A DNA stretch of 46,304 nucleotides from Vicinamibacterales bacterium (GTDB taxonomy: Bacteria; Acidobacteriota; Vicinamibacteria; Vicinamibacterales; 2-12-FULL-66-21), in NCBI GenBank assembly GCA_035699745.1, contig DASSPH010000037.1, forward strand, positions 1-46,304. The letters run 5' to 3'. Under the pieces are notes generated by a model. It was not told where the DNA came from, did not search any database, and was given only the letters and a program-made list of their open reading frames with translations. The translations under genes were made by a program, and so were the position numbers. Shown here one piece after another: positions 21,434 to 28,867 of this stretch (position 1 is its first letter; the number at the start of each line of letters is the position of its first letter).

Positions 21434-22099
21434 GTGGATTTCTCGGAGCTCCGCTTTGTCGACGTCAGCCGGAACTTCGGGCGCCGCCGCGCGCTGAACC
21501 GCGTCAGCTTTGCCGCCGGCGCCGGAACCATCACCGCGCTGCTCGGGCCGAACGGCGCCGGGAAGTCGACCTTTCTCTCGATCGCCGCCACGCTGCTCGA
21601 GCCCTCGAGCGGCCGGGTCGCCTACGGCGACGCGGACGCGGCGTCGGCGGGGCGCGCGCTCCGCGCGCGGATCGGCCTGCTCGGCCACGACCTCTTCCTC
21701 TATCAGGAGCTGACGGCGGCGGAGAACCTGCGGTTCTTCGCGCGGGTGTACGATCTCGATCGCGTGGAGGATCGCGTGGCCGCGGGGCTCGAGCGCGCCG
21801 GTCTGGCCGAGCGGCGGGACGATGCGGTGGGGGGCTTCTCGCGCGGCATGCGCCAGCGGCTCGCGCTGGAACGGGCGCTCCTGCACGAACCGCGGCTGCT
21901 GCTGCTCGACGAGCCGTTCACCGGACTGGACGATGTCGCGCGCGAGGCGCTGCGCGCGCGGCTGATCGACGTGCGCGCCGCCGGCGCGATCGTGCTGCTG
22001 ACGACGCACGACAGGGCGGCGGTGGAAGGGTTGACTGACGCCGCGGTGACCCTGATCGACGGACGGCTCGCCCCTCGACAGGGCTCGGGGCAGGCCTGA
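21434..22099 (+). CDS. ccmA: CcmA, haem exporter ATP-binding subunit
   Basis: The 221-residue ABC ATPase of CcmABCD powers release of holo-CcmE from CcmC. It has Walker A GPNGAGKS, a Q-loop region (GLLGHDLFLYQELTAAENL), signature FSRGMRQR, Walker B LLLLDEPFTGLDD and switch His in TTHDRAAVEG. Note the signature is SRGMRQR rather than SGGQ, typical for CcmA. GTG 21434 is preferred; TTG 21416 is possible. The stop overlaps ccmB as TGATG. Confidence 0.93.
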   Translation: MDFSELRFVDVSRNFGRRRALNRVSFAAGAGTITALLGPNGAGKSTFLSIAATLLEPSSGRVAYGDADAASAGRALRARIGLLGHDLFLYQELTAAENLRFFARVYDLDRVEDRVAAGLERAGLAERRDDAVGGFSRGMRQRLALERALLHEPRLLLLDEPFTGLDDVAREALRARLIDVRAAGAIVLLTTHDRAAVEGLTDAAVTLIDGRLAPRQGSGQA

Positions 22100-22782
22100 T
22101 GCGGGCGTTCGTGCGGGCGGTATGGGTGGTGACGCGCAAGGACATCCTGATCGAGACGCGGACCCGCGAGATCCTGTTCACGACGGTGTTCTTCGCGCTG
22201 GCCTGCGTGCTGGTGTTCGCGTTCGGCTTCGTGAAGGAGGGGCGCCCGGTGCAGGACGCGGCGGCGGGCATCCTGTGGATCGCGATCGCCTTCTCCGGGA
22301 CGCTGGCGCTGGGCCGCGCGTTCGAGCGCGAGCGGCACGGGGAAACGCTGCGCGCGCTGTTGATCGCGCCGATCGACCGGCCGGCCCTGTACGTGGGCAA
22401 GCTGCTGGGCATCCTGCTTCTGCTCGCCGCGGTCGAGGTGCTGATCGTGCCGCTGGTCGGGCTGATGTTCCAGGCCCGCCTGTTCGCGCATCCGCTGCTG
22501 ATGCTCGGCCTGCTCGCCGCGGGGACGATCGGGTTCGCGGCGGTCGGAACCCTGTTCGCGGCGATGCTGGTCCGCGCCCGGAGCCGCGACGTGCTGCTGC
22601 CGATCCTGCTGTACCCGATCACCGTGCCGGTCATCGTCGCGGGGGTGCGCGGCACGGCGGCGCTGCTGCAGCCCGAGGCGGACGAGCCGATGGCGCGGGC
22701 GTGGCTGGCGATGCTGGTGTTCTTCGACGCGGTGTTCATCACGCTGGCGTTGTGGACGTTCGAAGCGGTCATGAGCGAGTAG
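22099..22782 (+). CDS. ccmB: CcmB, haem exporter permease
   Basis: The 227-residue membrane protein has six hydrophobic segments and CcmB motifs: an N-terminal KDILIETRTREIL, then WIAIAFSGTLALGRAFERER and LLLPILLYPITVPVIVAGV. It forms the membrane part of the CcmAB transporter. The ATG shares bases with the ccmA stop, giving coupled expression. Confidence 0.94.
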   Translation: MRAFVRAVWVVTRKDILIETRTREILFTTVFFALACVLVFAFGFVKEGRPVQDAAAGILWIAIAFSGTLALGRAFERERHGETLRALLIAPIDRPALYVGKLLGILLLLAAVEVLIVPLVGLMFQARLFAHPLLMLGLLAAGTIGFAAVGTLFAAMLVRARSRDVLLPILLYPITVPVIVAGVRGTAALLQPEADEPMARAWLAMLVFFDAVFITLALWTFEAVMSE

Positions 22783-22813
22783 AGTGCGGAGTGCTGGTGT
22801 CTCGAGGAGCCCG

Positions 22814-23470
22814 ATGAAGAAGCTGTTCCTGCCGGTGATGCTGCTCGCGGCGCTGATGTTCGCCTACGCGCCGTTCCTGATTCTCGACGCGCCGTTCGAG
22901 GCGAGCATGGGGGTGGTGTCGAAGATCTTCTACTTCCACGCGGCGTGCGGGATGATCCTGTTCGTCGCCGCCTTCTACAGCGGCGTCGGCAGCGCGCGGT
23001 TTCTCTTCACGCGCAACCCGGCGCACGACCGGAGCGCCGTCGCCGGCGCCGAGCTGACGGTGCTGTTCGGGCTGATCGTGCTGGTCACCGGCCCGCTGTG
23101 GGCGCGCAAGGCGTGGGGCGTGTGGTGGGTGTGGGATCCGCGCCTGACCTCCACGCTCGTGATGTGGATGATCTTCACCGCCTACCTTCTGCTGCGCCGC
23201 TATGGCGGTCCGGGATCCGAGCGGCTGGCGGCGGCGGTCTCGCTCTTCGGCATGGTGAACGTGCCGTTCGTGTACTGGTCCGTGAACTTCTGGCGCACCC
23301 TGCACCCGAAGACCTCCGTGGTCCCGTCGCTGCCGCCCGAGATGCGCGGTCCGTTCTGGTACTGCGTCGCCGCCTTCCTGCTGCTGTTCCTGGTGCTGGC
23401 CGCGGCGCGGGTGCAGCTCGAGCGGCGCCGGCAGCAGCTCGACGAGCTCTATCTCCGCCTCGAGGATTAA
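22814..23470 (+). CDS. ccmC: CcmC, haem-handling protein
   Basis: The 218-residue membrane protein loads haem onto CcmE. It has six membrane helices and the tryptophan-rich WWD motif (WGVWWVWDPRLTSTLVMW). Haem-ligand histidines lie in FYFHAACGM and near NFWRTLHPKTS. ATG 22814 is chosen because GAGGAG (22804-22809) lies 4 bases upstream; a longer frame from 22784 has no signal. A short intergenic gap separates it from ccmB. Confidence 0.94.
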   Translation: MKKLFLPVMLLAALMFAYAPFLILDAPFEASMGVVSKIFYFHAACGMILFVAAFYSGVGSARFLFTRNPAHDRSAVAGAELTVLFGLIVLVTGPLWARKAWGVWWVWDPRLTSTLVMWMIFTAYLLLRRYGGPGSERLAAAVSLFGMVNVPFVYWSVNFWRTLHPKTSVVPSLPPEMRGPFWYCVAAFLLLFLVLAAARVQLERRRQQLDELYLRLED

Positions 23471-23474
23471 TCGC

Positions 23475-23762
23475 ATGAGATACCTGGGAGCGATTGTGTT
23501 GGCGTTCACCGTTCTCCTGACGGCCGCGGCGGCCGCACAGCCGCAGCCGCCGCCCAAGCCCGCCGCACAGGACGAGTTCGTGCCGGTGAACGCGCCGATG
23601 AACGCGCAGGACACGATACCGGCGCCGCTGCTCGTCGGCAGCGCCTACGCCTTCATCTGGATCGTGGTGTTCGCCTACGTCTGGTCGATCCGCAGCCGCC
23701 TGGCGTCGGTCGAGCGGGACATGGCCGCGCTCGATCGCCGCCTCGGACCCGGGAGCAGGTAG
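23475..23762 (+). CDS. ccmD: CcmD-family protein with N-terminal signal/anchor
   Basis: The 95-residue protein starts with a signal-like helix (YLGAIVLAFTVLLTAAAAA). A Pro-rich linker and a second helix (SAYAFIWIVVFAYVWSI) follow, with a basic cytoplasmic tail (SRLASVERDMAALDRRL). The second helix and tail match the CcmD family, which stabilises the CcmABC-CcmE complex. The extra N-terminal part makes it longer than the usual CcmD of about 50-70 residues. It starts 4 bases after the ccmC stop. Confidence 0.85.
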   Translation: MRYLGAIVLAFTVLLTAAAAAQPQPPPKPAAQDEFVPVNAPMNAQDTIPAPLLVGSAYAFIWIVVFAYVWSIRSRLASVERDMAALDRRLGPGSR

Positions 23763-23764
23763 CG

Positions 23765-23926
23765 ATGGACTTCAGCAAGATGACGTCGGCGCACTTCGTG
23801 CTGATCCCGGCGGTCCTGCTGATCGGCATCGTGATCGGCTGGATCCTTGGCAGCCGCGCCGCCGCCGACGCCTACGGCGCCGAGCTGAAGCGCCGCGACG
23901 AGCGCGCGCGGCGGAGAGCCGACTAG
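23765..23926 (+). CDS. 53-residue single-pass membrane protein, end of ccm operon
   Basis: ATG 23765 begins 2 bases after the ccmD stop and runs to TAG at 23924-23926, encoding MDFSKMTSAHFVLIPAVLLI and onwards. One membrane helix (about residues 11-29, ending IVIGWILGS) is followed by a charged tail (ELKRRDERARRRAD). The position, codon style and tight spacing support a real gene. The shape, one helix and a basic tail, resembles CcmD-type accessory proteins, but no family is recognised. The next gene is convergent, 16 bases on. Confidence 0.75.
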   Translation: MDFSKMTSAHFVLIPAVLLIGIVIGWILGSRAAADAYGAELKRRDERARRRAD

Positions 23927-23942
23927 ACGCGGCCGTGCGGCT

Positions 23943-24683
23943 TCAACGTCCCATCGCCAGCCGGTTGGCGAGGCTTGCCGGCAGGCCGGCGGCCAGGATC
24001 TTCTGCTGCGCCCGCTCGACAGCGTAGGGCACGCGGAACGCGCGCAGCTCGCGCGCCTCGTCGTCCAGGATGCCGTAGCCGGCGCGCGGGTCGCCGTCGC
24101 GCGGCTGGCCGATCGACCCGACGTTGACCAGGTACCTGACGCCGCGCTGCAGCGGGATCACGTGATCGCGATCGGGGTCCAGCGGCATCCCCTCGAACCG
24201 CTCGTCGATCAGCTTGAACAGCGCCGGCAGGTGTGTGTGGCCGAACAGGCACAGCGGCCGCTGCGCCGCGCCGATCGCGAGCATCGCGTCGTGGCCGTCG
24301 AACACGTAGTGATCCTCGTCGAACGGCGTGCCGTGGCAGATCTCGGTGAGCGCGTCCACCTGCACCGGGCCCATCGGCAGCGCGCGGACGTAGGCGAGAT
24401 TGCCGGGCGTCAGCCGCGTCGCCGTCCACAGCGCCGCGATGCGCGCCACGTGGTTGAACTGACTCCCGTCGTCGATGCCGGAGGCGGCCTTGTCGTGATT
24501 CCCCCGGATCACCGCTTCGGGCGCCAGCGCGCGCACCTTGTCGACCACCGCGTTGGGATCGGCGCCGTAGCCGACCAGATCGCCGAGCACGAGCACGCGA
24601 TCCCACGCGCCCGAGGCGTGCTCCAGCACCGCGTCGAACGCGTCCATGTTGGCGTGGAGGTCCGAGAGGATCAGGTACCGCAC
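23943..24683 (-). CDS. Metallophosphoesterase (YfcE/MJ0936-like)
   Basis: The 246-residue calcineurin-like phosphoesterase has the ordered metal-binding motifs LILSDLHANMDAF (DxH), VLGDLVGYGADP (GDxxGYG), VIRGNHDKA (GNHD) and LFGHTHLP (GHTH). It probably acts as a cytoplasmic phosphodiesterase or phosphatase on an unknown substrate. GTG 24683 directly abuts the aroK stop codon, so it is the third gene of the aroA-aroK operon, without obvious metabolic linkage. Confidence 0.92.
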   Translation of the reverse strand: MRYLILSDLHANMDAFDAVLEHASGAWDRVLVLGDLVGYGADPNAVVDKVRALAPEAVIRGNHDKAASGIDDGSQFNHVARIAALWTATRLTPGNLAYVRALPMGPVQVDALTEICHGTPFDEDHYVFDGHDAMLAIGAAQRPLCLFGHTHLPALFKLIDERFEGMPLDPDRDHVIPLQRGVRYLVNVGSIGQPRDGDPRAGYGILDDEARELRAFRVPYAVERAQQKILAAGLPASLANRLAMGR

Positions 24684-25187
24684 TTACGTGATCCGCAGCG
24701 CTTCGAGGATCCGCTCGGCGACCGCTTCCGCCGGACCGGCCGCGTCGACGCGCAGGTGCGCGCGCGCGTAGGCGGCCTGCCGCACGAGGAACAGGCGCTC
24801 CATCTGCCCGCGATCGGCCGACAGCGGGCGGCGGCCGTCGGACGGCAGCCGGGCGACGATGGTCTCGAGCGGCACGTCGAGCCACACGGACGTGCCGTCC
24901 AGCAGGATGGCCTGCTGGCTCTCCGGATCCATGAACGTGCCCCCGCCGGTCGCGACCACGGTGTGGCGCAGCGGCAGCAGCAGGTGCAGGATCTCCCGTT
25001 CGACGGCGCGGAAGTACGGCTCGCCGTGCCGCGCGAAGATGTCGGCGACCGTGCTCCGCTCGCGCGCTTCGATCAGCTCGTCGACGTCCTCGGCGCGCCA
25101 GCCGAGCCGCCGCGCCACGGCCCGGGCCACGGTGGTCTTCCCGGCAGCCATGAAGCCGACGAGATAAATCTTGTCGATCGGGGTCAC
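24684..25187 (-). CDS. aroK: Shikimate kinase
   Basis: The 167-residue enzyme phosphorylates shikimate at O3 with ATP. Walker A is GFMAAGKTT; DVDELIEARE carries the shikimate-binding Asp. ATGGGTFMD is the conserved GGG loop, and DGRRPLSAD the lid region with Arg. The GTG start at 25187 overlaps the aroA stop (GTGA), linking the fifth and sixth steps of chorismate synthesis. Confidence 0.95.
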   Translation of the reverse strand: MTPIDKIYLVGFMAAGKTTVARAVARRLGWRAEDVDELIEARERSTVADIFARHGEPYFRAVEREILHLLLPLRHTVVATGGGTFMDPESQQAILLDGTSVWLDVPLETIVARLPSDGRRPLSADRGQMERLFLVRQAAYARAHLRVDAAGPAEAVAERILEALRIT

Positions 25188-26479
25188 TGGCCGCCGGCGA
25201 TCCGATCGAGCTCGTCAAAGAAGGCCGGGTAGGACACGGCAACCGCGTCCGCGCCGGTGATGTGCACGTCGCCGCGGGCTCGGCTGCCGGCGATCGCGAA
25301 CGCCATGGCCAGCCGGTGATCGTGCGCCGCGTCGGCTTCGCCGCCCGCCGGCGGACCGCCGTGGATGGTGAACCCGTCGGGATATTCCTCGACCGCGATG
25401 CCGAGCGCGCCGAAGCCGCGCGCCAGCATGGTGATCCGGTCGCTCTCCTTCACCCGCAGTTCATGCGCCCCGCGGACGGTCATCGAGATCCCCGGCTGCA
25501 TCGCCGCCAGCGCCGCGAGTCCCGGGATTTCGTCGATCAGCCCGGGCACTTCCTCGGGCGCGATCTCGAACGATCGCGGCGTGCCGTAGCGCACCCGGAT
25601 CGACCCGGCGGGCTCGCCGCCCGGCTGAGGATCTCGAATCACCTCGATGGCGGCCCCCGCTCTCCGGAAGATCTCCAGCACGCCCGTGCGTGACGGGTTC
25701 AGCCCGACGCCCTCGATGGTGAGGTCGGACTCCGGGGTCCCCGCCGCCAGCGCGAGCCAGAACACGGCGGACGAGACGTCCCCCGGCACGTGCGCATCGA
25801 TCGCGTGCAGGCGCTGGCCGCCGTCCACCGACACGCTGTGGCCGTCGCGGATGACCGCGACTCCGAACGCCTCGAAGGCGCGCTCCGTATGATCACGGGT
25901 GGGCGCCGGCTCGACGACTGTCGTCCGGCCGGCGGCATGAAGACCGGCGAGCAGCACGGCGCTCTTCACCTGCGCGCTCGGCACGTCGGGCGAGTGGGTG
26001 ATGGCGCGCAGGCGCGCGCCGTCGATGGTCAGCGGCGGACGGCCGTCGTTCGCGGCAATGCGCGCCCCCATGCGCTCGAGTGGTTCGATGACCCGCCGCA
26101 TCGGCCGGCGGGACAGCGACGCGTCGCCGCCGATTACAGATCGGAAATCATGGGCCGCCAGCAGCCCGGAGAGCAAGCGCATCGAGGTGCCGGAGTTGGC
26201 CGCATCGAGCGGCGCCGCCGGCCGCTGCAGTCCGCCCAGGCCCCGGCCGTGGATGGTAAGCGCGCTTCCGCGATCGACGCGCACCCCCAGCCCTTCGAGG
26301 CACGCCAGCGTCGCCGCGCAGTCGGCGCCGGGTGCATAACCGTGCAATCGCGAGACGCCATCGGCGATGCCGGCCAGCATCGCGTAGCGGTGGGAGATGG
26401 ATTTATCGCCGGGTACTCGCAGCCGCCCCGCGACGCGGGAGACGCGAGGGATCACAGCGGATCCGGACAACGGGGTCAT
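25184..26479 (-). CDS. aroA: 3-phosphoshikimate 1-carboxyvinyltransferase (EPSP synthase)
   Basis: The 431-residue enzyme transfers enolpyruvate from PEP to shikimate 3-phosphate. Motifs in order: VPGDKSISHRYAMLAG, NSGTSMRLLSG (the PEP-binding loop), SLSRRPMRRVIEPLERMGA, DVPSAQVKSAVLLAGL, ELRVKESDRI, and DHRLAMAFAIAG. All are well conserved. The ATG at 26479 lies 9 bases after TACAAT (26489-26494, complement), sharing a short divergent promoter region with the anti-sigma-type ATPase gene. Confidence 0.97.
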   Translation of the reverse strand: MTPLSGSAVIPRVSRVAGRLRVPGDKSISHRYAMLAGIADGVSRLHGYAPGADCAATLACLEGLGVRVDRGSALTIHGRGLGGLQRPAAPLDAANSGTSMRLLSGLLAAHDFRSVIGGDASLSRRPMRRVIEPLERMGARIAANDGRPPLTIDGARLRAITHSPDVPSAQVKSAVLLAGLHAAGRTTVVEPAPTRDHTERAFEAFGVAVIRDGHSVSVDGGQRLHAIDAHVPGDVSSAVFWLALAAGTPESDLTIEGVGLNPSRTGVLEIFRRAGAAIEVIRDPQPGGEPAGSIRVRYGTPRSFEIAPEEVPGLIDEIPGLAALAAMQPGISMTVRGAHELRVKESDRITMLARGFGALGIAVEEYPDGFTIHGGPPAGGEADAAHDHRLAMAFAIAGSRARGDVHITGADAVAVSYPAFFDELDRIAGGQ

Positions 26480-26488
26480 CAGGCGACT

Positions 26489-26498
26489 ATTGTATTAT
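26489..26498. promoter_or_regulatory. Overlapping divergent -10 elements (aroA / anti-sigma-type ATPase)
   Basis: The AT-rich ten bases contain TACAAT on the minus strand (26494-26489, 9 bases before aroA) and TATTAT on the plus strand (26493-26498, 12 bases before ATG 26511). The two boxes share bases, so the two promoters probably compete for RNA polymerase. Confidence 0.5.
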
Positions 26499-26510
26499 CC
26501 TAACCCTTCC

Positions 26511-26954
26511 ATGACAGTGCATGGCGGCCTCGTCCGGCTGCAGATCCCGAGCCTCTTCGACATGCTGGACCTGGTGCAGGTCCTCAGCGATCGCATGGGG
26601 CACATGGCCGCCTTCGACGACGACTCGATCCACTGGATCGGCGTCGCGGTCCGCGAATCGGTGATCAACGCCATCAAGCACGGCAATCGCGAGCATCCCG
26701 CCAAGCACGTCATCATCGAATTCGCCTTTACCCCCGTCGACGACCCCACCGAGCTCGTGGTCAGCGTCACCGACCAGGGCGAGGGCTTCGAGCCCGGAGC
26801 GGTCGCCGATCCGCTGGCGCCGGAGAACATCCTCAAGTCGAGCGGCCGCGGCATCTTTTTCATGCGCAGCTTCATGGACGACGTGCAGCTCAATCGGGCG
26901 CCGGCGGGCGGCATGGAAGTGCGCATGGTGAAGAAGCTGGCGGCCAGTGGCTGA
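26511..26954 (+). CDS. Anti-sigma-factor-type ATP-binding protein (RsbW/HATPase_c_2)
   Basis: This 147-residue GHKL ATPase resembles RsbW/SpoIIAB serine kinases. The N box is VRESVINAIKHGNRE, the G1 box VTDQGEGFEP and the G2 region SSGRGIFFMRSFMDD. Such kinases phosphorylate an anti-anti-sigma factor and sequester a sigma factor, but neither partner is present next to it. ATG 26511 follows a TATTAT box. Its end overlaps the inositol monophosphatase gene by 8 bases. Confidence 0.9.
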   Translation: MTVHGGLVRLQIPSLFDMLDLVQVLSDRMGHMAAFDDDSIHWIGVAVRESVINAIKHGNREHPAKHVIIEFAFTPVDDPTELVVSVTDQGEGFEPGAVADPLAPENILKSSGRGIFFMRSFMDDVQLNRAPAGGMEVRMVKKLAASG

Positions 26955-27756
26955 ATCGATTCCCCCGGTCTTCCTCGCCACCGCGATCCAGGCGGTCATC
27001 AAGGCCGGCGCGATGCAGCTGGCCGGCATCGATGATCTGCACGTCGAGAAGAAGGGGGCGATCGACCTGGTCACGCAGGTGGATCGCGAGGTCGAGCAGA
27101 TGTTCCGCGCGCTGATCGCGGAACGCTTCCCCGATCACGTCGTCCTCGCCGAGGAGTTCGAGCTGCGGGGGGATCGGCACACGCAGGCCGAGTACTGCTG
27201 GGTGTTCGATCCGGTCGACGGCACCACCAACTACGCGCACGGTCTGCCGATTTTCTGCTGCGCCTGCTCGCTCGAGCGCCACGGCCAGCCGATTGTCGCG
27301 GCGATCTACGACCCGAACCGGCGCGAGCTGTTCACCGCCGAACGCGGGCGCGGCGCCTGGCTCAACGGCGCTCCGATGCGCGTCTCCGCCGCCGCCGGTA
27401 CCCTGATCGACTCGCTGCTCTGCACCGGCTTCCATTACGACATCCACCAGGAAGGGGAATACGTCCTCGGGCTGTTCGGCGATTTCATCAAGAAGGCGCG
27501 GGCGGTCCGGCGTCTGGGGTCGGCGGCGATCGATCTCGCCTATGTCGCCGCGGGCCGCTTCGACGGCTTCTGGGAAGTCCGCCTGAACCCGTGGGACATC
27601 TCCGCCGGCGCGCTGCTCATCGAGGAGGCCGGCGGCCGGGTCAGCGGGCTGGCGGGAGAACCCTTCGACTCGCGCCGCGGAGAGATCCTGGCCTCGAACG
27701 GCCGGATCCACGACGTCATGCTCGACGTCATCCGTTCACGAAAGCGGACGGCCTGA
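26947..27756 (+). CDS. suhB: Inositol monophosphatase family protein (SuhB-like)
   Basis: The 269-residue Mg-dependent phosphatase has the metal-binding motifs VVLAEEFE (first Glu), FDPVDGTTNYAHG and WDISAGALLIEEAGG, plus LGSAAIDLAYVAAG. It dephosphorylates inositol 1-phosphate or related sugar phosphates; SuhB proteins can also bind the transcription machinery. GTG 26947 lies inside the preceding gene, so the two are coupled. Confidence 0.93.
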   Translation: MAESIPPVFLATAIQAVIKAGAMQLAGIDDLHVEKKGAIDLVTQVDREVEQMFRALIAERFPDHVVLAEEFELRGDRHTQAEYCWVFDPVDGTTNYAHGLPIFCCACSLERHGQPIVAAIYDPNRRELFTAERGRGAWLNGAPMRVSAAAGTLIDSLLCTGFHYDIHQEGEYVLGLFGDFIKKARAVRRLGSAAIDLAYVAAGRFDGFWEVRLNPWDISAGALLIEEAGGRVSGLAGEPFDSRRGEILASNGRIHDVMLDVIRSRKRTA

Positions 27757-27865
27757 CCTGTTCCTTAGACAGTCGATCCGCCGCAAACCCGCGGAAAACA
27801 CGCGATTTTCGCCGGCCGGGGTGGCATTCAACATGCTCAGGCCCGTGCCGGGAGGCAGCATCGTC

Positions 27866-28591
27866 ATGAAGAAGGCCCTCATTGCTCTCGTCATCCTGCT
27901 CGCGCCGGCGGCGGCCAGCGCCCAGATCCGCCAGATCAGCACGTCCTCCGCGTCGGATGCGCCGTCGACCGTGAACTTCACCATCGGCTACTTCGCGTTG
28001 AAGGGGCTCGAGTCGCGCGTGACCGACGACGTGCTGCTCAACAATCTGCAGAACGCGCATCCGCTGCTGTTCGAGGTGAAGGACTTCAACAGCGCGACCT
28101 TCGGCGTCGAGTACCTGCTGGGGGTGGGGTCGAACTTCGAGGCCGGCGTGAGCGTCGGCTACGCGCAGCGGACGGTTCCCACGATCTACGAGGATCTCGT
28201 GCGTCCCGGCCAGGTGGAGATCGAGCAGGAGCTGAAGCTGCGGCAGATCCCGGTGACGTTCACCGGGCGCGTCCTGCTCCTGCCGCGCGGCAGTTCGGTC
28301 GAACCGTACGTCGGCGCGGGACTGGTCGCGATCCGCTATCGCTACAGCGAGGTCGGCGACTTCGTGGACACCAACAACGACATCTTCCCGGCACGCTACG
28401 TCGCCGAAGGGGTCGCCGTCGGCCCGACGGTGTTCGGCGGGCTTCGCGGCGTGGTGAACAACTACACCGTCGGCGGGGAAGTGCGCTGGCAGAAGGCCGA
28501 GGGCAAGGGTCTGTTCGAGGAGGGATTCCTCGGCGATCGGCTGGATCTCGGCGGCTGGAACGTCAACTTCACCTTCGGGGTGCGGTTCTAA
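27866..28591 (+). CDS. Outer-membrane beta-barrel protein
   Basis: The 241-residue product has a signal peptide (MKKALIALVILLAPAAASAQ). The mature part is made of alternating-residue strands (STVNFTIGYFALKG, ATFGVEYLLGVGSNFEAGVSV, VEPYVGAGLVAIRYRY, GGEVRWQKAEG) and ends in FTFGVRF with a terminal Phe, the BAM recognition feature. It is probably an 8-stranded barrel of the OmpW/outer-membrane-protein type; the function is unknown. ATG 27866 has GGGAGG 10 bases upstream. A longer frame from 27821 lacks a signal peptide. Confidence 0.8.
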   Translation: MKKALIALVILLAPAAASAQIRQISTSSASDAPSTVNFTIGYFALKGLESRVTDDVLLNNLQNAHPLLFEVKDFNSATFGVEYLLGVGSNFEAGVSVGYAQRTVPTIYEDLVRPGQVEIEQELKLRQIPVTFTGRVLLLPRGSSVEPYVGAGLVAIRYRYSEVGDFVDTNNDIFPARYVAEGVAVGPTVFGGLRGVVNNYTVGGEVRWQKAEGKGLFEEGFLGDRLDLGGWNVNFTFGVRF

Positions 28592-28867
28592 TCGAAGGAG
28601 TCGAAGGAGGCGAAGGAGGCGAAGGAGCCTCGCTTCGCTTGTCGAAGATTCGAAGGTCGAAGGTCGAAGGGTCGAAGGTCGAAGAGGATTTTCGGGAAAC
28701 GCTCTTCGGGTGACCTTCGACCTTCGCCTCTTCGACCTTCGACCTTCGAATCTTCGATCACCAACTGGGTCACCTTCGAGCTCCTTCGACCCCTTCGCCT
28801 CCCTCGAAGCTTCGATTCAGACGGTCACCGCGCCGACCTTCGAAGCTTCGATTCAGACGGTCACCGC
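28592..28867. repeat. TTCGA-rich repeat region with 28-bp inverted and 28-bp direct repeats
   Basis: The gap between convergent genes is filled by TCGAAGG-type units. It starts with 9-bp units (TCGAAGGAG, GCGAAGGAG) and moves to 7-bp TCGAAGG. A perfect 28-base inverted repeat joins 28642-28669 and 28730-28757, with a further 10-bp inner stem (28671-28680 with 28712-28721). Then a 28-base direct repeat occurs at 28804-28831 and 28840-28867 (36-base period), containing ATTCAGACGGTCACCGC. The second copy runs 7 bases into the 3' end of the minus-strand gene. Confidence 0.85.

Noticed and set aside
27757-27865. Gap before the beta-barrel gene examined for a promoter or small gene
   Set aside because: A Shine-Dalgarno is present but no convincing -10/-35 pair or small coding frame is visible.
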